From a virus: a stretch of 52,266 nucleotides of DNA. Below the pieces are notes generated by a model. That model saw only the letters and a list, made by a program, of their open reading frames with translations. It was not told the origin of the DNA and made no database searches. Shown here one piece after another: positions 22,794-32,709 of the stretch; position 1 is the first letter of the stretch, and every line of letters begins with the position of its first letter. The position numbers and the translations under genes are program-made. The stretch is from IMG/VR virus record IMGVR_UViG_3300017527_000718, positions 1 through 52,266 of that record; one strand, 5' to 3'.

Positions 22794-23539
22794 TTGTGCC
22801 TCAATACAAACTTTGATGTGTCCATGTTTGCATTCCGTCTCAAAAACGAGTATCTGGGCGATACACACGTCGGGCTGAAGTTCTCGTGCATCTGACGAAT
22901 GGTCAAAGGACCGAACCGCTTATCTAAGCTGTAGGTGATGAGCTGCTCGTCCCCCGTTCTTCTCCCATTGAAACGATCCATCATTTCCTCGTAATCATCG
23001 AAGAAGCAATCCAGCAGCTTCTCACTCGTCACATAGATGAAGCAGCCATAGAACCCAACACAGGGGGTCACAGCATCCCATCCACTACCCAGGCGGGGGC
23101 GAAACCAAAAATACCCACTGTGTCTCCTGTATGAGATGATGGGCATCTGAAGAACCCGCCCCATCCCTGGATGGGACCGAACCTCATCCCACAACCTATC
23201 GGGATCAAATCCGGGTCTTGGCAAGATATCAAGGTCTGTGTAGATGACTTCCCCATGCTCCCTCACGGCCTCGCGGATCAGGTATAGTTTGTTCCAGGAA
23301 AATACCCCACCTGATCTTTTCAACATGGGCTCATCACAGACCTGGGTGATGTGCTGTGCTCCATTATCACGAAGCAGATTGGTGGCTTCTCTGCCCATCG
23401 TGTAATAATGGATTCTACGCTGATGGAAGCCCCGCCATCTTTTGGTCTTGGGACTCTGAAAATTCCGCTTGATTTCTCGGAGTAGTTTTGGTCTCCCCTC
23501 GGCCAAACACTCGTTGTATAGCACACGAATGTATTTCAT
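22790..23539 (-). CDS. Glycosyltransferase (GT-A like)
   Basis: 249 aa. Contains the metal-binding DLD in VIYTDLDILPRPG (about residue 100), with SWNKLYLIREAV before it and conserved GDEQLITYSLDK at the far end, as in inverting GT-A enzymes with DxD. It overlaps both neighbours by 4 nt. Substrates unknown. Confidence 0.8.
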   Translation of the reverse strand: MKYIRVLYNECLAEGRPKLLREIKRNFQSPKTKRWRGFHQRRIHYYTMGREATNLLRDNGAQHITQVCDEPMLKRSGGVFSWNKLYLIREAVREHGEVIYTDLDILPRPGFDPDRLWDEVRSHPGMGRVLQMPIISYRRHSGYFWFRPRLGSGWDAVTPCVGFYGCFIYVTSEKLLDCFFDDYEEMMDRFNGRRTGDEQLITYSLDKRFGPLTIRQMHENFSPTCVSPRYSFLRRNANMDTSKFVLRHK

Positions 23540-24429
23540 GCTGCCAACTCTTTCTCCAGCTTATCAAGGTGGCGATTGTGAATCTCGCCCCGCCATTCAG
23601 CCAATCCACCAACATTCGACTCCAGGCACTCTTGGTAAATGGGCCACCACAGCTCAACAGCCCTCATAGACTTTTTCGGCCTCACGTTGCAGTCCCCGTG
23701 GTAATGCCAGACAACCACGTCGTCGTCATCGATCAATTTCGATCTGTAGATGGGACTGGAATTGTAGATTCCATTTGATCCAATAATCCCGACATCTTCT
23801 GGGAAATGAGGGGCCATCAAATGAAGCACACGCTCATCAGAGATAAACATCGAGCCACACGCCAGCGTCCACTCCAGCCATAGGGGCAGCACAGGGGAGC
23901 CTGGCTTTGCTGCCCACACTCCCCCATTCACACTAGGCCACGCATACGACAGAGCACTGGCAACCTCAAAGGATGGCACCCCTTCCACATCGAGCAATGC
24001 CTTGATGCGACGTCTCACTTTGCAGCCGGCCGTGCTCCAATCGTTCCACTGTGTTGCCACAAATCCCCGGTTGGATGCCGTATTGATCAGCGGCATTAAA
24101 TTGCCATGAATTGTCGTGTCAGCATCGAGATAAAGCGACACGCCATCTTTCCCAATACTGCCGGCCAATCCCATCGTCGTCCGGATCTTGTCAATGAATT
24201 GGCTGTTACCCCCAACTCCATCTCTTTTTCGCAAGACGGGTTCTCTCTCATGGCAAACAACACCCAATCTGGGGTCTTTAGCAATCCTCTCCACGTATTG
24301 GACTGATTCAGGCCAGGAAAAGACCTCTACATTGCCAAAATAGTGCTGCCTCAATGTGTGCAGTGAGCATACAAGATAAGGCAGATGGGCTGGACCAGAA
24401 ATCAGATATGTTACTTGGGTTCCGGACAT
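23536..24429 (-). CDS. Glycosyltransferase (GT8-like)
   Basis: 297 aa from ATG 24429, overlapping the FkbM gene by 19 nt. A DxD motif in SLYLDADTTIHGN (about residue 100), NGGVWAAKPGSP and a late HYHGDCNVRPKKS segment match retaining-type GT8-like phage enzymes. It would add a sugar to a growing chain or a phage-modified protein. Confidence 0.8.
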   Translation of the reverse strand: MSGTQVTYLISGPAHLPYLVCSLHTLRQHYFGNVEVFSWPESVQYVERIAKDPRLGVVCHEREPVLRKRDGVGGNSQFIDKIRTTMGLAGSIGKDGVSLYLDADTTIHGNLMPLINTASNRGFVATQWNDWSTAGCKVRRRIKALLDVEGVPSFEVASALSYAWPSVNGGVWAAKPGSPVLPLWLEWTLACGSMFISDERVLHLMAPHFPEDVGIIGSNGIYNSSPIYRSKLIDDDDVVVWHYHGDCNVRPKKSMRAVELWWPIYQECLESNVGGLAEWRGEIHNRHLDKLEKELAA

Positions 24430-25136
24430 GTTGACCTTCTCCACTCCTTTATCGACACAGGGCAACAACAATAGTCGGGGTTGAACAACTGGCTTTGCAC
24501 GTAGACCAGATCAGACTGCCCGTTGACATTTCGTTGTGTATGTATCCACTGCAACCAAAACCCACGCTTCCTCAACAAATCGTGAACCTCGACAGGATCA
24601 CACCACCCATCCCCTGGTGGCTTTGCGGTCATCTCAACATTAACCACATCCACATGGGATAAGAAATTCCAGCCACCCCGCAAAACATTCAGTTCACTGC
24701 CCTCACAATCCAACCAAAGCAGCACCCGCTTGGGCAATGGATCGTAATCGTAGTAGACCTCTTGCTGGTAACTATCCAGAGTTGAGCAATCCACCATGAA
24801 ACTGCGGTACTTCTCGTCGCCTCGGATGTGATGCGGAAACAGGGACGATCCATCCTTGTGCCTGCGTTTGACAAACAAGGGGGCACTTCCTACGGAATCT
24901 CTCAATGCAACAGAATGAATGGTGCCCGGATATGTTTTGCGGACTGACTTAGCAATATCCGGGTGTGCCTCAAAACCATGGACGAGCATGTCGGGCCACT
25001 CGTGCTTCAATACCTCCATCTCTTCGTGATGCAGGCCAACACCCACTTGCACCATCAGATCGGCTTGCCAATTATTGAGCCTCTCAGCTATTTGCCCAAC
25101 GGCCACACCGCTCCTTCTCAGCAATAGACTAGCCAT
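24411..25136 (-). CDS. FkbM-family methyltransferase
   Basis: 241 aa. The FkbM pattern is clear: MVQVGVGLHHEE (SAM site), VHGFEAHPDIAKSVRK, and VLLWLDCEGSELNVLRGG. FkbM enzymes methylate sugar hydroxyls in surface glycans or antibiotics. GGAG precedes the ATG, which overlaps the upstream gene. Confidence 0.9.
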   Translation of the reverse strand: MASLLLRRSGVAVGQIAERLNNWQADLMVQVGVGLHHEEMEVLKHEWPDMLVHGFEAHPDIAKSVRKTYPGTIHSVALRDSVGSAPLFVKRRHKDGSSLFPHHIRGDEKYRSFMVDCSTLDSYQQEVYYDYDPLPKRVLLWLDCEGSELNVLRGGWNFLSHVDVVNVEMTAKPPGDGWCDPVEVHDLLRKRGFWLQWIHTQRNVNGQSDLVYVQSQLFNPDYCCCPVSIKEWRRSTCPEPK

Positions 25137-25938
25137 CAGCAGGTTCTCCTAACGATTCAAGTACAGACTTGCGAATATTCTTGTTGGTGTGCCACTGCTG
25201 CCATCCCCGACTCTTCATGTTGGTCAGGCGGATGTCCTCCCGCCTCCGCTTAGCAACATACCACATATAGCCATCCTGGCTGGGGACCGGAAGCTGAGCA
25301 CAGCCACAAACACGATTTGCCATAGCAGCGCACTCTGCCGTGTAATCCTGACGGAAGAACGCACACCAAGAAATAATTCTCCTGTGCCCAATCCGATCTG
25401 CACCAGGCTTGGGATGCATATCGAGGGGTGGGTGCCCATCAAACTCTGGCAGATGCTTCTTGTTGTCCTCGACCCACTGGTCCAGTACTTCTAGTTGGTT
25501 GGCCGGTCTCGTAAAAGTCCAGCGGTGCGAAACGATTGCTGGATCATCGACGAACCAATTGGGGTCTATCCAATCATCGCGGTCTTTTGCCACCACATCG
25601 GTATCCATCTTGAGCCAATACTTGGTGCTCACCAACGAAGCAGCCACATGGACAAAACCAGCAAGCATCTTATACCGCTGCGGGTTTGTCCATTTATCGT
25701 TTCCTCCCGAATAAGTCACACCATCTAATGGCCAAGCTACGCACAACAAATCAGACATATAAGGTCTGAGCAGGCGACTGACTTCCCGGCACTCCAAATC
25801 ATCCCTGTCAAAAAAGACAATAGCAGGCCTTTCCAGCATGCTCGGTTTGTGCTTTTTCCAGGTAGCAATCACCCACAGCAACTGCCGCAGATGATAAGCA
25901 TCAACGCCACAGACCAACGTGTAATCAGGTATGCCCAT
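25129..25938 (-). CDS. Glycosyltransferase (GT-A like)
   Basis: 269 aa from ATG 25938 after AGGAGA. The DxD metal site is in YWLKMDTDVVAKD (about residue 110), after a PQRYKMLAGFVHVAA segment. Cysteine- and tryptophan-rich C-terminal half. Donor and acceptor unknown; it is the first glycosyltransferase of the cassette. Confidence 0.8.
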   Translation of the reverse strand: MGIPDYTLVCGVDAYHLRQLLWVIATWKKHKPSMLERPAIVFFDRDDLECREVSRLLRPYMSDLLCVAWPLDGVTYSGGNDKWTNPQRYKMLAGFVHVAASLVSTKYWLKMDTDVVAKDRDDWIDPNWFVDDPAIVSHRWTFTRPANQLEVLDQWVEDNKKHLPEFDGHPPLDMHPKPGADRIGHRRIISWCAFFRQDYTAECAAMANRVCGCAQLPVPSQDGYMWYVAKRRREDIRLTNMKSRGWQQWHTNKNIRKSVLESLGEPADG

Positions 25939-25946
25939 TGTTCTCC

Positions 25947-26363
25947 TCAAAGCAAACCAACATCGGACAGCTCTTGCTTCAATTCTTGGAGATTGTCCTC
26001 CCCACCATTATCCTCACGCTCAATATCTGCGATGCGAACGACTCCTCCCTGGTCGGGCCAATAGACCTCCGTCATCGTGCCATTTTGAAGCACACGGAAT
26101 CGATGCCAAATCCCACTGGGAACCACAAACACGTCGCCAGGATGGAGCAGGTGCATCGTCTTCGCAGCAGTAACGGAATCCCACACCTCAATTACAACAG
26201 CTCCCTCATGTACACAGAATTGATTAGCTCGTTCATCGTGACGATGCATACTGCACCGAAACCCCTCGTCGAGCTTCAAATGACTGACGGCTGCATGGCG
26301 GGAGGCAAACACATGATGAACACGCCCCCAGCATTTGTCCTCCCAGTACGGGTGAAACGACAT
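25947..26363 (-). CDS. Cupin-domain protein (sugar isomerase-like)
   Basis: 138 aa. HRHDERANQFCVHEGAVVIE followed by HLLHPGDVFVVPSGIWHRF gives the two cupin metal motifs in the order used by type II phosphomannose isomerases and related sugar enzymes. It may make or adjust a sugar precursor for this cassette. AAGGAGA precedes the ATG. Confidence 0.8.
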   Translation of the reverse strand: MSFHPYWEDKCWGRVHHVFASRHAAVSHLKLDEGFRCSMHRHDERANQFCVHEGAVVIEVWDSVTAAKTMHLLHPGDVFVVPSGIWHRFRVLQNGTMTEVYWPDQGGVVRIADIEREDNGGEDNLQELKQELSDVGLL

Positions 26364-26372
26364 GACATCTCC

Positions 26373-27461
26373 TTAATCGTCAGTATCGTATGGGTTCCAT
26401 TTGTGATGGCACTTCAAGCATTCACATTCATCCCCAAATCTCACGTTCCATGAATTGCACTCAGGGCAATTTGCCTTTTCGTACCAGCCCTCTAAATCGG
26501 GCCTTTGCTCAACACGGTTGCAAGCACCCTCCACAGCAAAGCCGAGGGGCACATAGGGAAATGCCCTTAAACTGCTCCGCTCAAAGCAGTTGAATATCTC
26601 CAAACCAAACCGATCAAATGTGCCTCCTTGCTGTAATCGACAAAGCCAATCGTTCACCACGACGAAATGTCTGTTGTTGGAAGTCGAAGCTCCAGGCGTT
26701 CTCTTTTGCCCAAACCCATATCCATAATTTGGGGTCATCCGAAAATCCACCCCCAACAAAAAGATTCTTCTTGCACCCATATAATACAACAACCGCAACC
26801 CCAACAGGAAAGTACAGACGGTTTTCTTCTCATGCGTCCGATCCACACCTGCATCCTGATTGCCCCACATAGCCCCTGCAGCCATGAAGAATTCGTCATT
26901 CGGCACCAGATATGACTCCCGCTTGAATCCCCAAACATTGGGGCAATCACAAACACGACGGTCGGATTCCTTGAACACCTTACCAATCTTCCGACGCAAC
27001 TTGGCTCGCCGGCCCGACATCTTGGGTGTGGGGACGAACTTCATGACACCAGGATCATCCCAGATAGTATTTGAGAACTTCATGGGGGGATCAGAACACA
27101 CAAATGCTTGTGGCCTGATTCTATGATGGGCTGCTACATTGTTCACAGCCATGATCCACACGCCCCGCTGCTTCAATAGATGGAGGGGCATATCGTTGAT
27201 GGAAGGGCCACCACAAACCAAAAACGCGTCCCCACCAACCAGCACATTCCGCAGGCTATCGGTCTTCAGTTTTGATCGATCACAAACCTCAAGGGGATCA
27301 ACCCACTTGGCTGCAAAGTCTTTGTCATCAATACCCAACTTGTCTTGGCACGCCACACAGGAAGCATGGTCAGGGGTTGTTTTTTCCACATCACAGGTCT
27401 CGTACAACAGGCATTTGTGAATAGTGCCAGATATGTTTGATCCGAGATAAACACAATCCAT
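26373..27461 (-). CDS. DUF115/MptE-like nucleotide-binding protein with zinc ribbon
   Basis: 362 aa. A central AFLVCGGPSIND motif with VWIMAVNNVAAHH after it is seen in phage and bacterial DUF115/MAF-like proteins linked to sialic-type glycan and flagellin modification. The N-terminus has Cys pairs (KCLLYETC, CVACQDKL). The C-terminus ends in a zinc ribbon, CPECNSWNVRFGDECECLKC. It may transfer or modify a nonulosonic-type sugar; exact reaction unknown. It begins the glycan cassette. Confidence 0.65.
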   Translation of the reverse strand: MDCVYLGSNISGTIHKCLLYETCDVEKTTPDHASCVACQDKLGIDDKDFAAKWVDPLEVCDRSKLKTDSLRNVLVGGDAFLVCGGPSINDMPLHLLKQRGVWIMAVNNVAAHHRIRPQAFVCSDPPMKFSNTIWDDPGVMKFVPTPKMSGRRAKLRRKIGKVFKESDRRVCDCPNVWGFKRESYLVPNDEFFMAAGAMWGNQDAGVDRTHEKKTVCTFLLGLRLLYYMGARRIFLLGVDFRMTPNYGYGFGQKRTPGASTSNNRHFVVVNDWLCRLQQGGTFDRFGLEIFNCFERSSLRAFPYVPLGFAVEGACNRVEQRPDLEGWYEKANCPECNSWNVRFGDECECLKCHHKWNPYDTDD

Positions 27462-27480
27462 TAGAAGTGTTCCCCTTCAT

Positions 27481-29202
27481 CTACTGTTGTTCACAAAACG
27501 CCTCAATTTTGTACACTAAGCAATGCTGACTGGCAAGAGAATCCTCAGCAGCATTGGCCGATCCCTGCAGAGTGAAATTGCCAAGGTTATCCGTTTTGAG
27601 CCAGCCCTCTGCCGTCTTCACCGTAGGCAGCGTCATTGGACCATCTGCTGTCTGATCCACTGAAATTGACAGCACAGTGGACTCTGCATCTGTAATCGAT
27701 GCTGTTAATGAGTTTTGTGGGGCATCAGCCTCCTCATCAGTTTTTGCCGATATACGCACGTAGTAAGATCGATCGGCCTGCAGCCCGGCCAATGTCTTGC
27801 TGAACGAATAATCGCCTGCATCAACTGTATCTAGTCGAGCAACACCACCACTTATGCTGCCGGAACAGCCGGCTGGTCCATGGCAAAACTCGCCCTGGGA
27901 GACCCAACTCCCCAAATTGGTATCGGGTCCATAAGTTTTATCAACACAATCACCACTGCTCGAAGTGGAAATGGACGATGTTGAAATGGACGAGCTGGAT
28001 GTTGAGATGGAAGAGCTGGATGTGGAAATGGAAGACGTGGAAATGGAAGACGCTGAAGTCAACGATGTTGAAGAAGTCGACGATGCACTGGACGCACTGG
28101 ATGCACTGGATGCACTACTCATAGACGAGGGCGACGATGTTGAGATGGAGGATTCGCCCTGGGATGATGTTGAAATGGACGACGATGATTCGGACTCGAC
28201 ATAACTGGCCACCACAACCAATTCGGCTTCAATCGTACACCAGTCAGTCTTGTCGGGTGTGATGATTTCTATGTATTCGCCATAGTCATCATTGCATTGG
28301 AATTTGACTTTGCCGCCATCTCCATTGTTGATCTTAGCCTCGTAATCCCAACCCGCTGACGTTCCGATGATTGTACTTTCAGCAGAGGGCATAAACCGGC
28401 CCTGTGTATGGGCAATGCCGCCCCGATCCTTCGCCTCCATTCTCAGCCCAACCCGACAATCTGTTATCTCAAAACAATCTAGCATGTGGTTACTAACAAC
28501 CACCCGCACCATGCTTGGATTGTTATTATCATCATTCCGCACTCGGAACGTGTAAATGCCACAACCGGAAGCCGAGCATTCAGCCGTGGTGTCAAACTCC
28601 TCAAAGTCCTTCTCTGTGTTTATCTTATAAGTACGGTCGTTGACGATGTGCCAGGTGTTTCCATTATCTAACGTCAACTCAAGCGCAAACCAGATAGCAG
28701 CAGTGCCAGTAGAGACGCCCTGAATAGTAGTTTCCCTGGCAGAGACATCAATCAGAGGCGGGCCAAAGTCGGCAAGGATGGGGATGAACATCTCCCGTTG
28801 GCCATCCCAGAAACACGCCACCAAATCACCCGTCTCAAGGCCACTCCTATCCCCCAGTGCCCGAGAATCTAATTCCCAGTCATCATCCAGAACATCTCCA
28901 CCTTCCCCGGCTTCACCCAACAGAACCCATGAATCGGTCGTAGGATCGTAACACCGAATCCTGGCCAGGTACAATCCAGATCCTGTCGAATCCGAACTAT
29001 TAATCTCTACATCCGTAATCTCCATCGGGTAAATATGCCCAGGCGGAATGCCCGACACTGAGATACTTGAGTGGCCATGGTGCAGATTGGCAAAAGATCC
29101 CATACTCAAGCCAGACAACCGATTTAGCACATCAGCCCGATTGTTCATGCCTCGGGCTGATAACTTATCGCCGGCTCGTTTGTGTGGGATCTTCTCTCTC
29201 AT
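27481..29202 (-). CDS. Ser-rich tail/appendage protein with carbohydrate-binding-like end
   Basis: 573 aa from ATG 29202. An N-terminal 330-residue beta-rich part is followed by a long Ser/Thr linker (SSISTSS-type, about residues 335-405). A C-terminal domain follows, from CVDKTYGPDTNLGSWVSQG to the end, that resembles carbohydrate-binding or Ig-like folds. It is the last structural gene, next to the glycan cassette, so a receptor- or glycan-binding appendage is likely. The Ser-rich part could itself be glycosylated. Confidence 0.75.
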   Translation of the reverse strand: MREKIPHKRAGDKLSARGMNNRADVLNRLSGLSMGSFANLHHGHSSISVSGIPPGHIYPMEITDVEINSSDSTGSGLYLARIRCYDPTTDSWVLLGEAGEGGDVLDDDWELDSRALGDRSGLETGDLVACFWDGQREMFIPILADFGPPLIDVSARETTIQGVSTGTAAIWFALELTLDNGNTWHIVNDRTYKINTEKDFEEFDTTAECSASGCGIYTFRVRNDDNNNPSMVRVVVSNHMLDCFEITDCRVGLRMEAKDRGGIAHTQGRFMPSAESTIIGTSAGWDYEAKINNGDGGKVKFQCNDDYGEYIEIITPDKTDWCTIEAELVVVASYVESESSSSISTSSQGESSISTSSPSSMSSASSASSASSASSTSSTSLTSASSISTSSISTSSSSISTSSSSISTSSISTSSSGDCVDKTYGPDTNLGSWVSQGEFCHGPAGCSGSISGGVARLDTVDAGDYSFSKTLAGLQADRSYYVRISAKTDEEADAPQNSLTASITDAESTVLSISVDQTADGPMTLPTVKTAEGWLKTDNLGNFTLQGSANAAEDSLASQHCLVYKIEAFCEQQ

Positions 29203-30113
29203 CACGCTTCCCAAATGCCACCCAGATCTGCAGACGGGTATACGTTCTCATCATCAATCAGAAGCTCCCGCCAACCGATGCCGGGCTTGTAAAAATGCTG
29301 GTGGGTGACCTGAACACCATCCTTATCCTTGAAGTTTTTCTCCTGAAAACTCATGCTCAAATTCATCGGTGGCTGACCCGACTTGCCCGGTCGCCAGGTG
29401 AAGCTTTGATTAGCTGAAAATCCCAAAAACAGAACGGTATTAGCAGGTGCATCGTGAAAGAACGACATGCTGTCGTCGTTCACATGGCCCAGCTTGTCCC
29501 GCAAACGATCCATGATCTCATCAGACCAGAACGAAAACGGAATCCGGGGCCACTTCACACTCCACTCAACCATGTATTCCGGCACAGCGTAAGGTATGTT
29601 CATCTGCTGGATATTTACCTTATCACCCGAATCGGGATCAACCCACTTAGCTGTGTTTCCTATTGGTGCCGCCAGAAACACCCCAGATGCATTGATCGAT
29701 GCTTCTAGAAATGTGAAAGGGTCATTGGGATCTTGTTCCTCATCATTTTCCGGTGACGTTGCGAATTCAACATCTACTATCACATTTTCCCCGTAAGTGC
29801 CATCAGGGGCATCAGGATCAGAGCCAAACGGATCTACCGGCTTGCCATCCACCTGGGCCTTCCACTTGATTCGCATTGGTCTCATGGTGCCCAGCCCAGG
29901 CAAGGTGTGGGGCTGGGGATAAATCAGCGAATTGCCAAACTGCAGGGGCAGGGGGAATCCCTCAAGAACAAAATCAAGCAGCCTGTTGGCTGGAATGATA
30001 TACCGCTCAGTTGCGGACGCCTCTTCAGGCGAGAAGACGCCCTGACGTGAAACCACCCGAAATGGTATGTTGTTCCACGGTGTGGACAGCCGCCATTCAC
30101 TAGGATCATTCAT
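29202..30113 (-). CDS. Phage structural protein (unassigned)
   Basis: 303 aa from ATG 30113 after AGGAG. Beta-rich with Trp/Pro-containing segments (WRLSTPWNNIPFRVVSRQGVF at the start) and no catalytic motif. It lies between tape measure and Ser-rich appendage, so it may be a distal-tail or baseplate protein. The sequence does not let me decide. Confidence 0.65.
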   Translation of the reverse strand: MNDPSEWRLSTPWNNIPFRVVSRQGVFSPEEASATERYIIPANRLLDFVLEGFPLPLQFGNSLIYPQPHTLPGLGTMRPMRIKWKAQVDGKPVDPFGSDPDAPDGTYGENVIVDVEFATSPENDEEQDPNDPFTFLEASINASGVFLAAPIGNTAKWVDPDSGDKVNIQQMNIPYAVPEYMVEWSVKWPRIPFSFWSDEIMDRLRDKLGHVNDDSMSFFHDAPANTVLFLGFSANQSFTWRPGKSGQPPMNLSMSFQEKNFKDKDGVQVTHQHFYKPGIGWRELLIDDENVYPSADLGGIWEA

Positions 30114-30122
30114 CACCCACTC

Positions 30123-32279
30123 CTATTCAGGCGGGGCCAAAACGACGTCGTTGTCTTTGTTCTCGTCCATCTTTTCCTGGATTTTATCAGCAGCCTTGTT
30201 CAACTGATCCAAGAGTGTAGTCTGCTTCTTGGATTCTTCAGCCGAGACCTTGGCCGGATCGTCTGGTCGAAGGAACGCTTCCTGAATTCGTTGACCAAAC
30301 TCGGAAAAGCCCACCCGCCCCTGGATGACCCATTCTTTCTCCAGCAGCCCACCCATCTGCTTCTCCAGGCGATCCAAACCCCGCAGGGCATTCTCGGGTG
30401 TGATAAAACCCTCATCGTACAGATCCCACAGCTCCCTGGCTTCCTTCCGGGCTTTCTCAGCCGGCGTTGCCAGGGACTCAGTGATCTGGTTTCCCAACTC
30501 TTTCAATTCGGCCGTCTTCTTCAAATCAGCTATATGATTCTGCAGGTCCTTGAATGCACTGATCTGAACATCGGTCACACTGGGAATGTTACTGAACTCC
30601 ATCAGCTTGACTTTGGCCTCGGTCAATTTACCAGATAACAAATCAGCCTCTTGTTCCATCTCCGAAAGTTGTATTCCAATTTGACCCATCTCTGTCTTAT
30701 CCCAATGCAAACCCAAAATATTCTTGGCTTGCTCGTCTGTAAGCATGCCCCGCTCCCGAAAAACATTGACCTTTCTTTCAAATTCCTCCCAATCCTCCAT
30801 AGGGGATTTGATAGATCCAAACATATCTGACAAATCCCTGGCCATGTTTTCAAACCCACCAAACAGGTCAGAGATGCCCTTCAGCTCTTTGAACTCCGGT
30901 TGCATGGCCCACATCTTGCTTTTTACAGCCATAGACGTCTTGTTCTCAAGGCTGGGACGAAATGTGCCTGACTCGATAAGGTCCTCCGCTTTGAGTTGCT
31001 CCTTCAGCACAAACATTCTCTTTTCTAATTCACCAAACCGGGCACTCATCTGGTCCATGGATTTGAGGGAATCAAACGGTATATTCTCAACAGACGTGCC
31101 CAAACTCTGAAAAGCCGACGACAATGATTCGATGCCCGTTTTGGTTTCGATCACTTCATCAAGGGCATCCTTCAGCTCATCTGTCTTTTTCTTAGCACCA
31201 TCCGTATCGTCTTCCACACCCTTCATAGCGGTATTGAAAACCTTCTCAACTCCAGCAACAGCAAATGCAGCAATTGTAAATCCAGCAACCAACTGGGCCC
31301 ACCCCTTCGGTCCAGATAGAGCCATGAAAATAGCCTGAGCCCTAGCAGCAGCTTGCACACCCAAACGATATAGTTTGAGGGCAACTGTCACAGCCGTAAT
31401 AGCAGCAGCTACTTTGATCATGGTTTCTATTTGTTTTCCAAACGACTTCAAAAGATTCCCGTTTTCATCCACCCACACTCTGATGTTTTCTGCTATTGTA
31501 ATAACACCAGTCAAGAAATCCTTCGCTACAGGAGCCAACACCTCTCCCAATGTACGGGAGATTATGTTTAATGTGTCCTTCAGTGTACTCCACTTACCGA
31601 GCAACGATCTGGACTGCCTCTCCATCAAGTTGTGAAACCGACCACCCTCCTCGCTCAAGCCCTTGAAAATTGCCCGCACATCTTCAAAGCTGATTTTACC
31701 AGTACTAATCATCTTCTGGGCCGCTTCCCTTGTCACATCAAAATGATCGGCTATATCCTGAAGCGACAGGATGCCACGGATAGACAACTGGCGGAAGTCC
31801 TGAGTAAGTAATTTGCCAACACCACGCACCTGGTTGAACACCAATGCCAAAAATCCAAACGGTATCGACGTGCCTGCGGCGGCATTGCCAAGCATCTCTA
31901 GCGTCTCCATCATCTCATCGCCGAGCTCACCAAACTGAATCAGCCCCCTTGCAGCTTGCAGGATCTCGGGCATCTCAAATGGTGTCAAAGCAGCGAACTC
32001 AGACAGATCAGCCAATGTCTTCTTCGTTTCTTCGGCGGACCCGATCATGGTCTCGAAGGCAATGGTTGTCTGTTCAAACTGCCCGGCAAGATTCATTGAT
32101 TTCAGAACACCAAACCCAGCAGCAAGACCACCAATCATGGCAGTCATGCGGGCACCCACCCCGCTGCCAATGGACGTCATTGCTGACTCGGTTTCCTTTT
32201 GCACACCCTTGAGATCGGATGCCAATTTACTCTTGTCAGCTCGAATCAAAACGAAAGCTTTAGCTAGCTGAAGTCCCAC
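30123..32279 (-). CDS. Tape measure protein
   Basis: 718 aa, starting at a GTG with GGAGAAAG upstream. Typical tape measure features: N-terminal segment with SKLASDLKGVQKETESAM, the conserved FEQTTIAFETMIGSAEETKKTLADL region, helix-rich middle, hydrophobic patches (FTIAAFAVAGVEKVF) and a long coiled tail. It sets tail length, roughly 1.5 angstrom per residue, so about 100 nm. It overlaps the chaperone T frame by 20 nt. Confidence 0.9.
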   Translation of the reverse strand: MGLQLAKAFVLIRADKSKLASDLKGVQKETESAMTSIGSGVGARMTAMIGGLAAGFGVLKSMNLAGQFEQTTIAFETMIGSAEETKKTLADLSEFAALTPFEMPEILQAARGLIQFGELGDEMMETLEMLGNAAAGTSIPFGFLALVFNQVRGVGKLLTQDFRQLSIRGILSLQDIADHFDVTREAAQKMISTGKISFEDVRAIFKGLSEEGGRFHNLMERQSRSLLGKWSTLKDTLNIISRTLGEVLAPVAKDFLTGVITIAENIRVWVDENGNLLKSFGKQIETMIKVAAAITAVTVALKLYRLGVQAAARAQAIFMALSGPKGWAQLVAGFTIAAFAVAGVEKVFNTAMKGVEDDTDGAKKKTDELKDALDEVIETKTGIESLSSAFQSLGTSVENIPFDSLKSMDQMSARFGELEKRMFVLKEQLKAEDLIESGTFRPSLENKTSMAVKSKMWAMQPEFKELKGISDLFGGFENMARDLSDMFGSIKSPMEDWEEFERKVNVFRERGMLTDEQAKNILGLHWDKTEMGQIGIQLSEMEQEADLLSGKLTEAKVKLMEFSNIPSVTDVQISAFKDLQNHIADLKKTAELKELGNQITESLATPAEKARKEARELWDLYDEGFITPENALRGLDRLEKQMGGLLEKEWVIQGRVGFSEFGQRIQEAFLRPDDPAKVSAEESKKQTTLLDQLNKAADKIQEKMDENKDNDVVLAPPE

Positions 32280-32709
32280 GATTCTTTCTCCTCCGTTTCC
32301 GGAGTTTGGTTTTCGTTTCAGCTTTGGCTTCCTTTGCCTGTTGTGCTTCCATCAACTGCCTCGCCATTGATTTGCCACCAATCCGAGCCCGGAACGGCTG
32401 CCCATCTGCTGTCCGTCCAGCGACCTTGCCATCATCACCAACCGGCACCGCATGCAGAGCCTCCAGAGAACTCATACTTTTTGATCTTCCTGTCGAACGC
32501 CTCAGCATGTCCATGTCGCAGAGCCGGCACCACACCTGGTCCAGCGTCATCTGGCCAACTTCAGGCAGCGTGTAACCACCCCCTCCATTCCATTCTGATT
32601 CACATAGCACCCGAAAATGATAGGCTGTCAATCCTCCTGTTAGCCCGCTGCTGTCCTCAATCACCTCCTCATCCTCGGAGGCTCGGTCCAATGCAGCGAG
32701 CCCTATCCA
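32260..32709 (-). CDS. Tail chaperone T part, made by -1 frameshift from the G frame
   Basis: 149 codons in the -1 frame of the upstream gene. Reading starts at TGG (32709-32707) after slippage on GGGAAAT. Its first residues are WIGLAALDRASEDEE, then TLDQVWCRLCDMDML and a basic C-terminus. The full G-T fusion would be about 362 aa. An independent ATG at 32874 exists, but no ribosome site favours it. The fusion matches the lambda gpG/gpGT arrangement. Confidence 0.8.
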   Translation of the reverse strand, partial: WIGLAALDRASEDEEVIEDSSGLTGGLTAYHFRVLCESEWNGGGGYTLPEVGQMTLDQVWCRLCDMDMLRRSTGRSKSMSSLEALHAVPVGDDGKVAGRTADGQPFRARIGGKSMARQLMEAQQAKEAKAETKTKLRKRRRKNRGTSAS

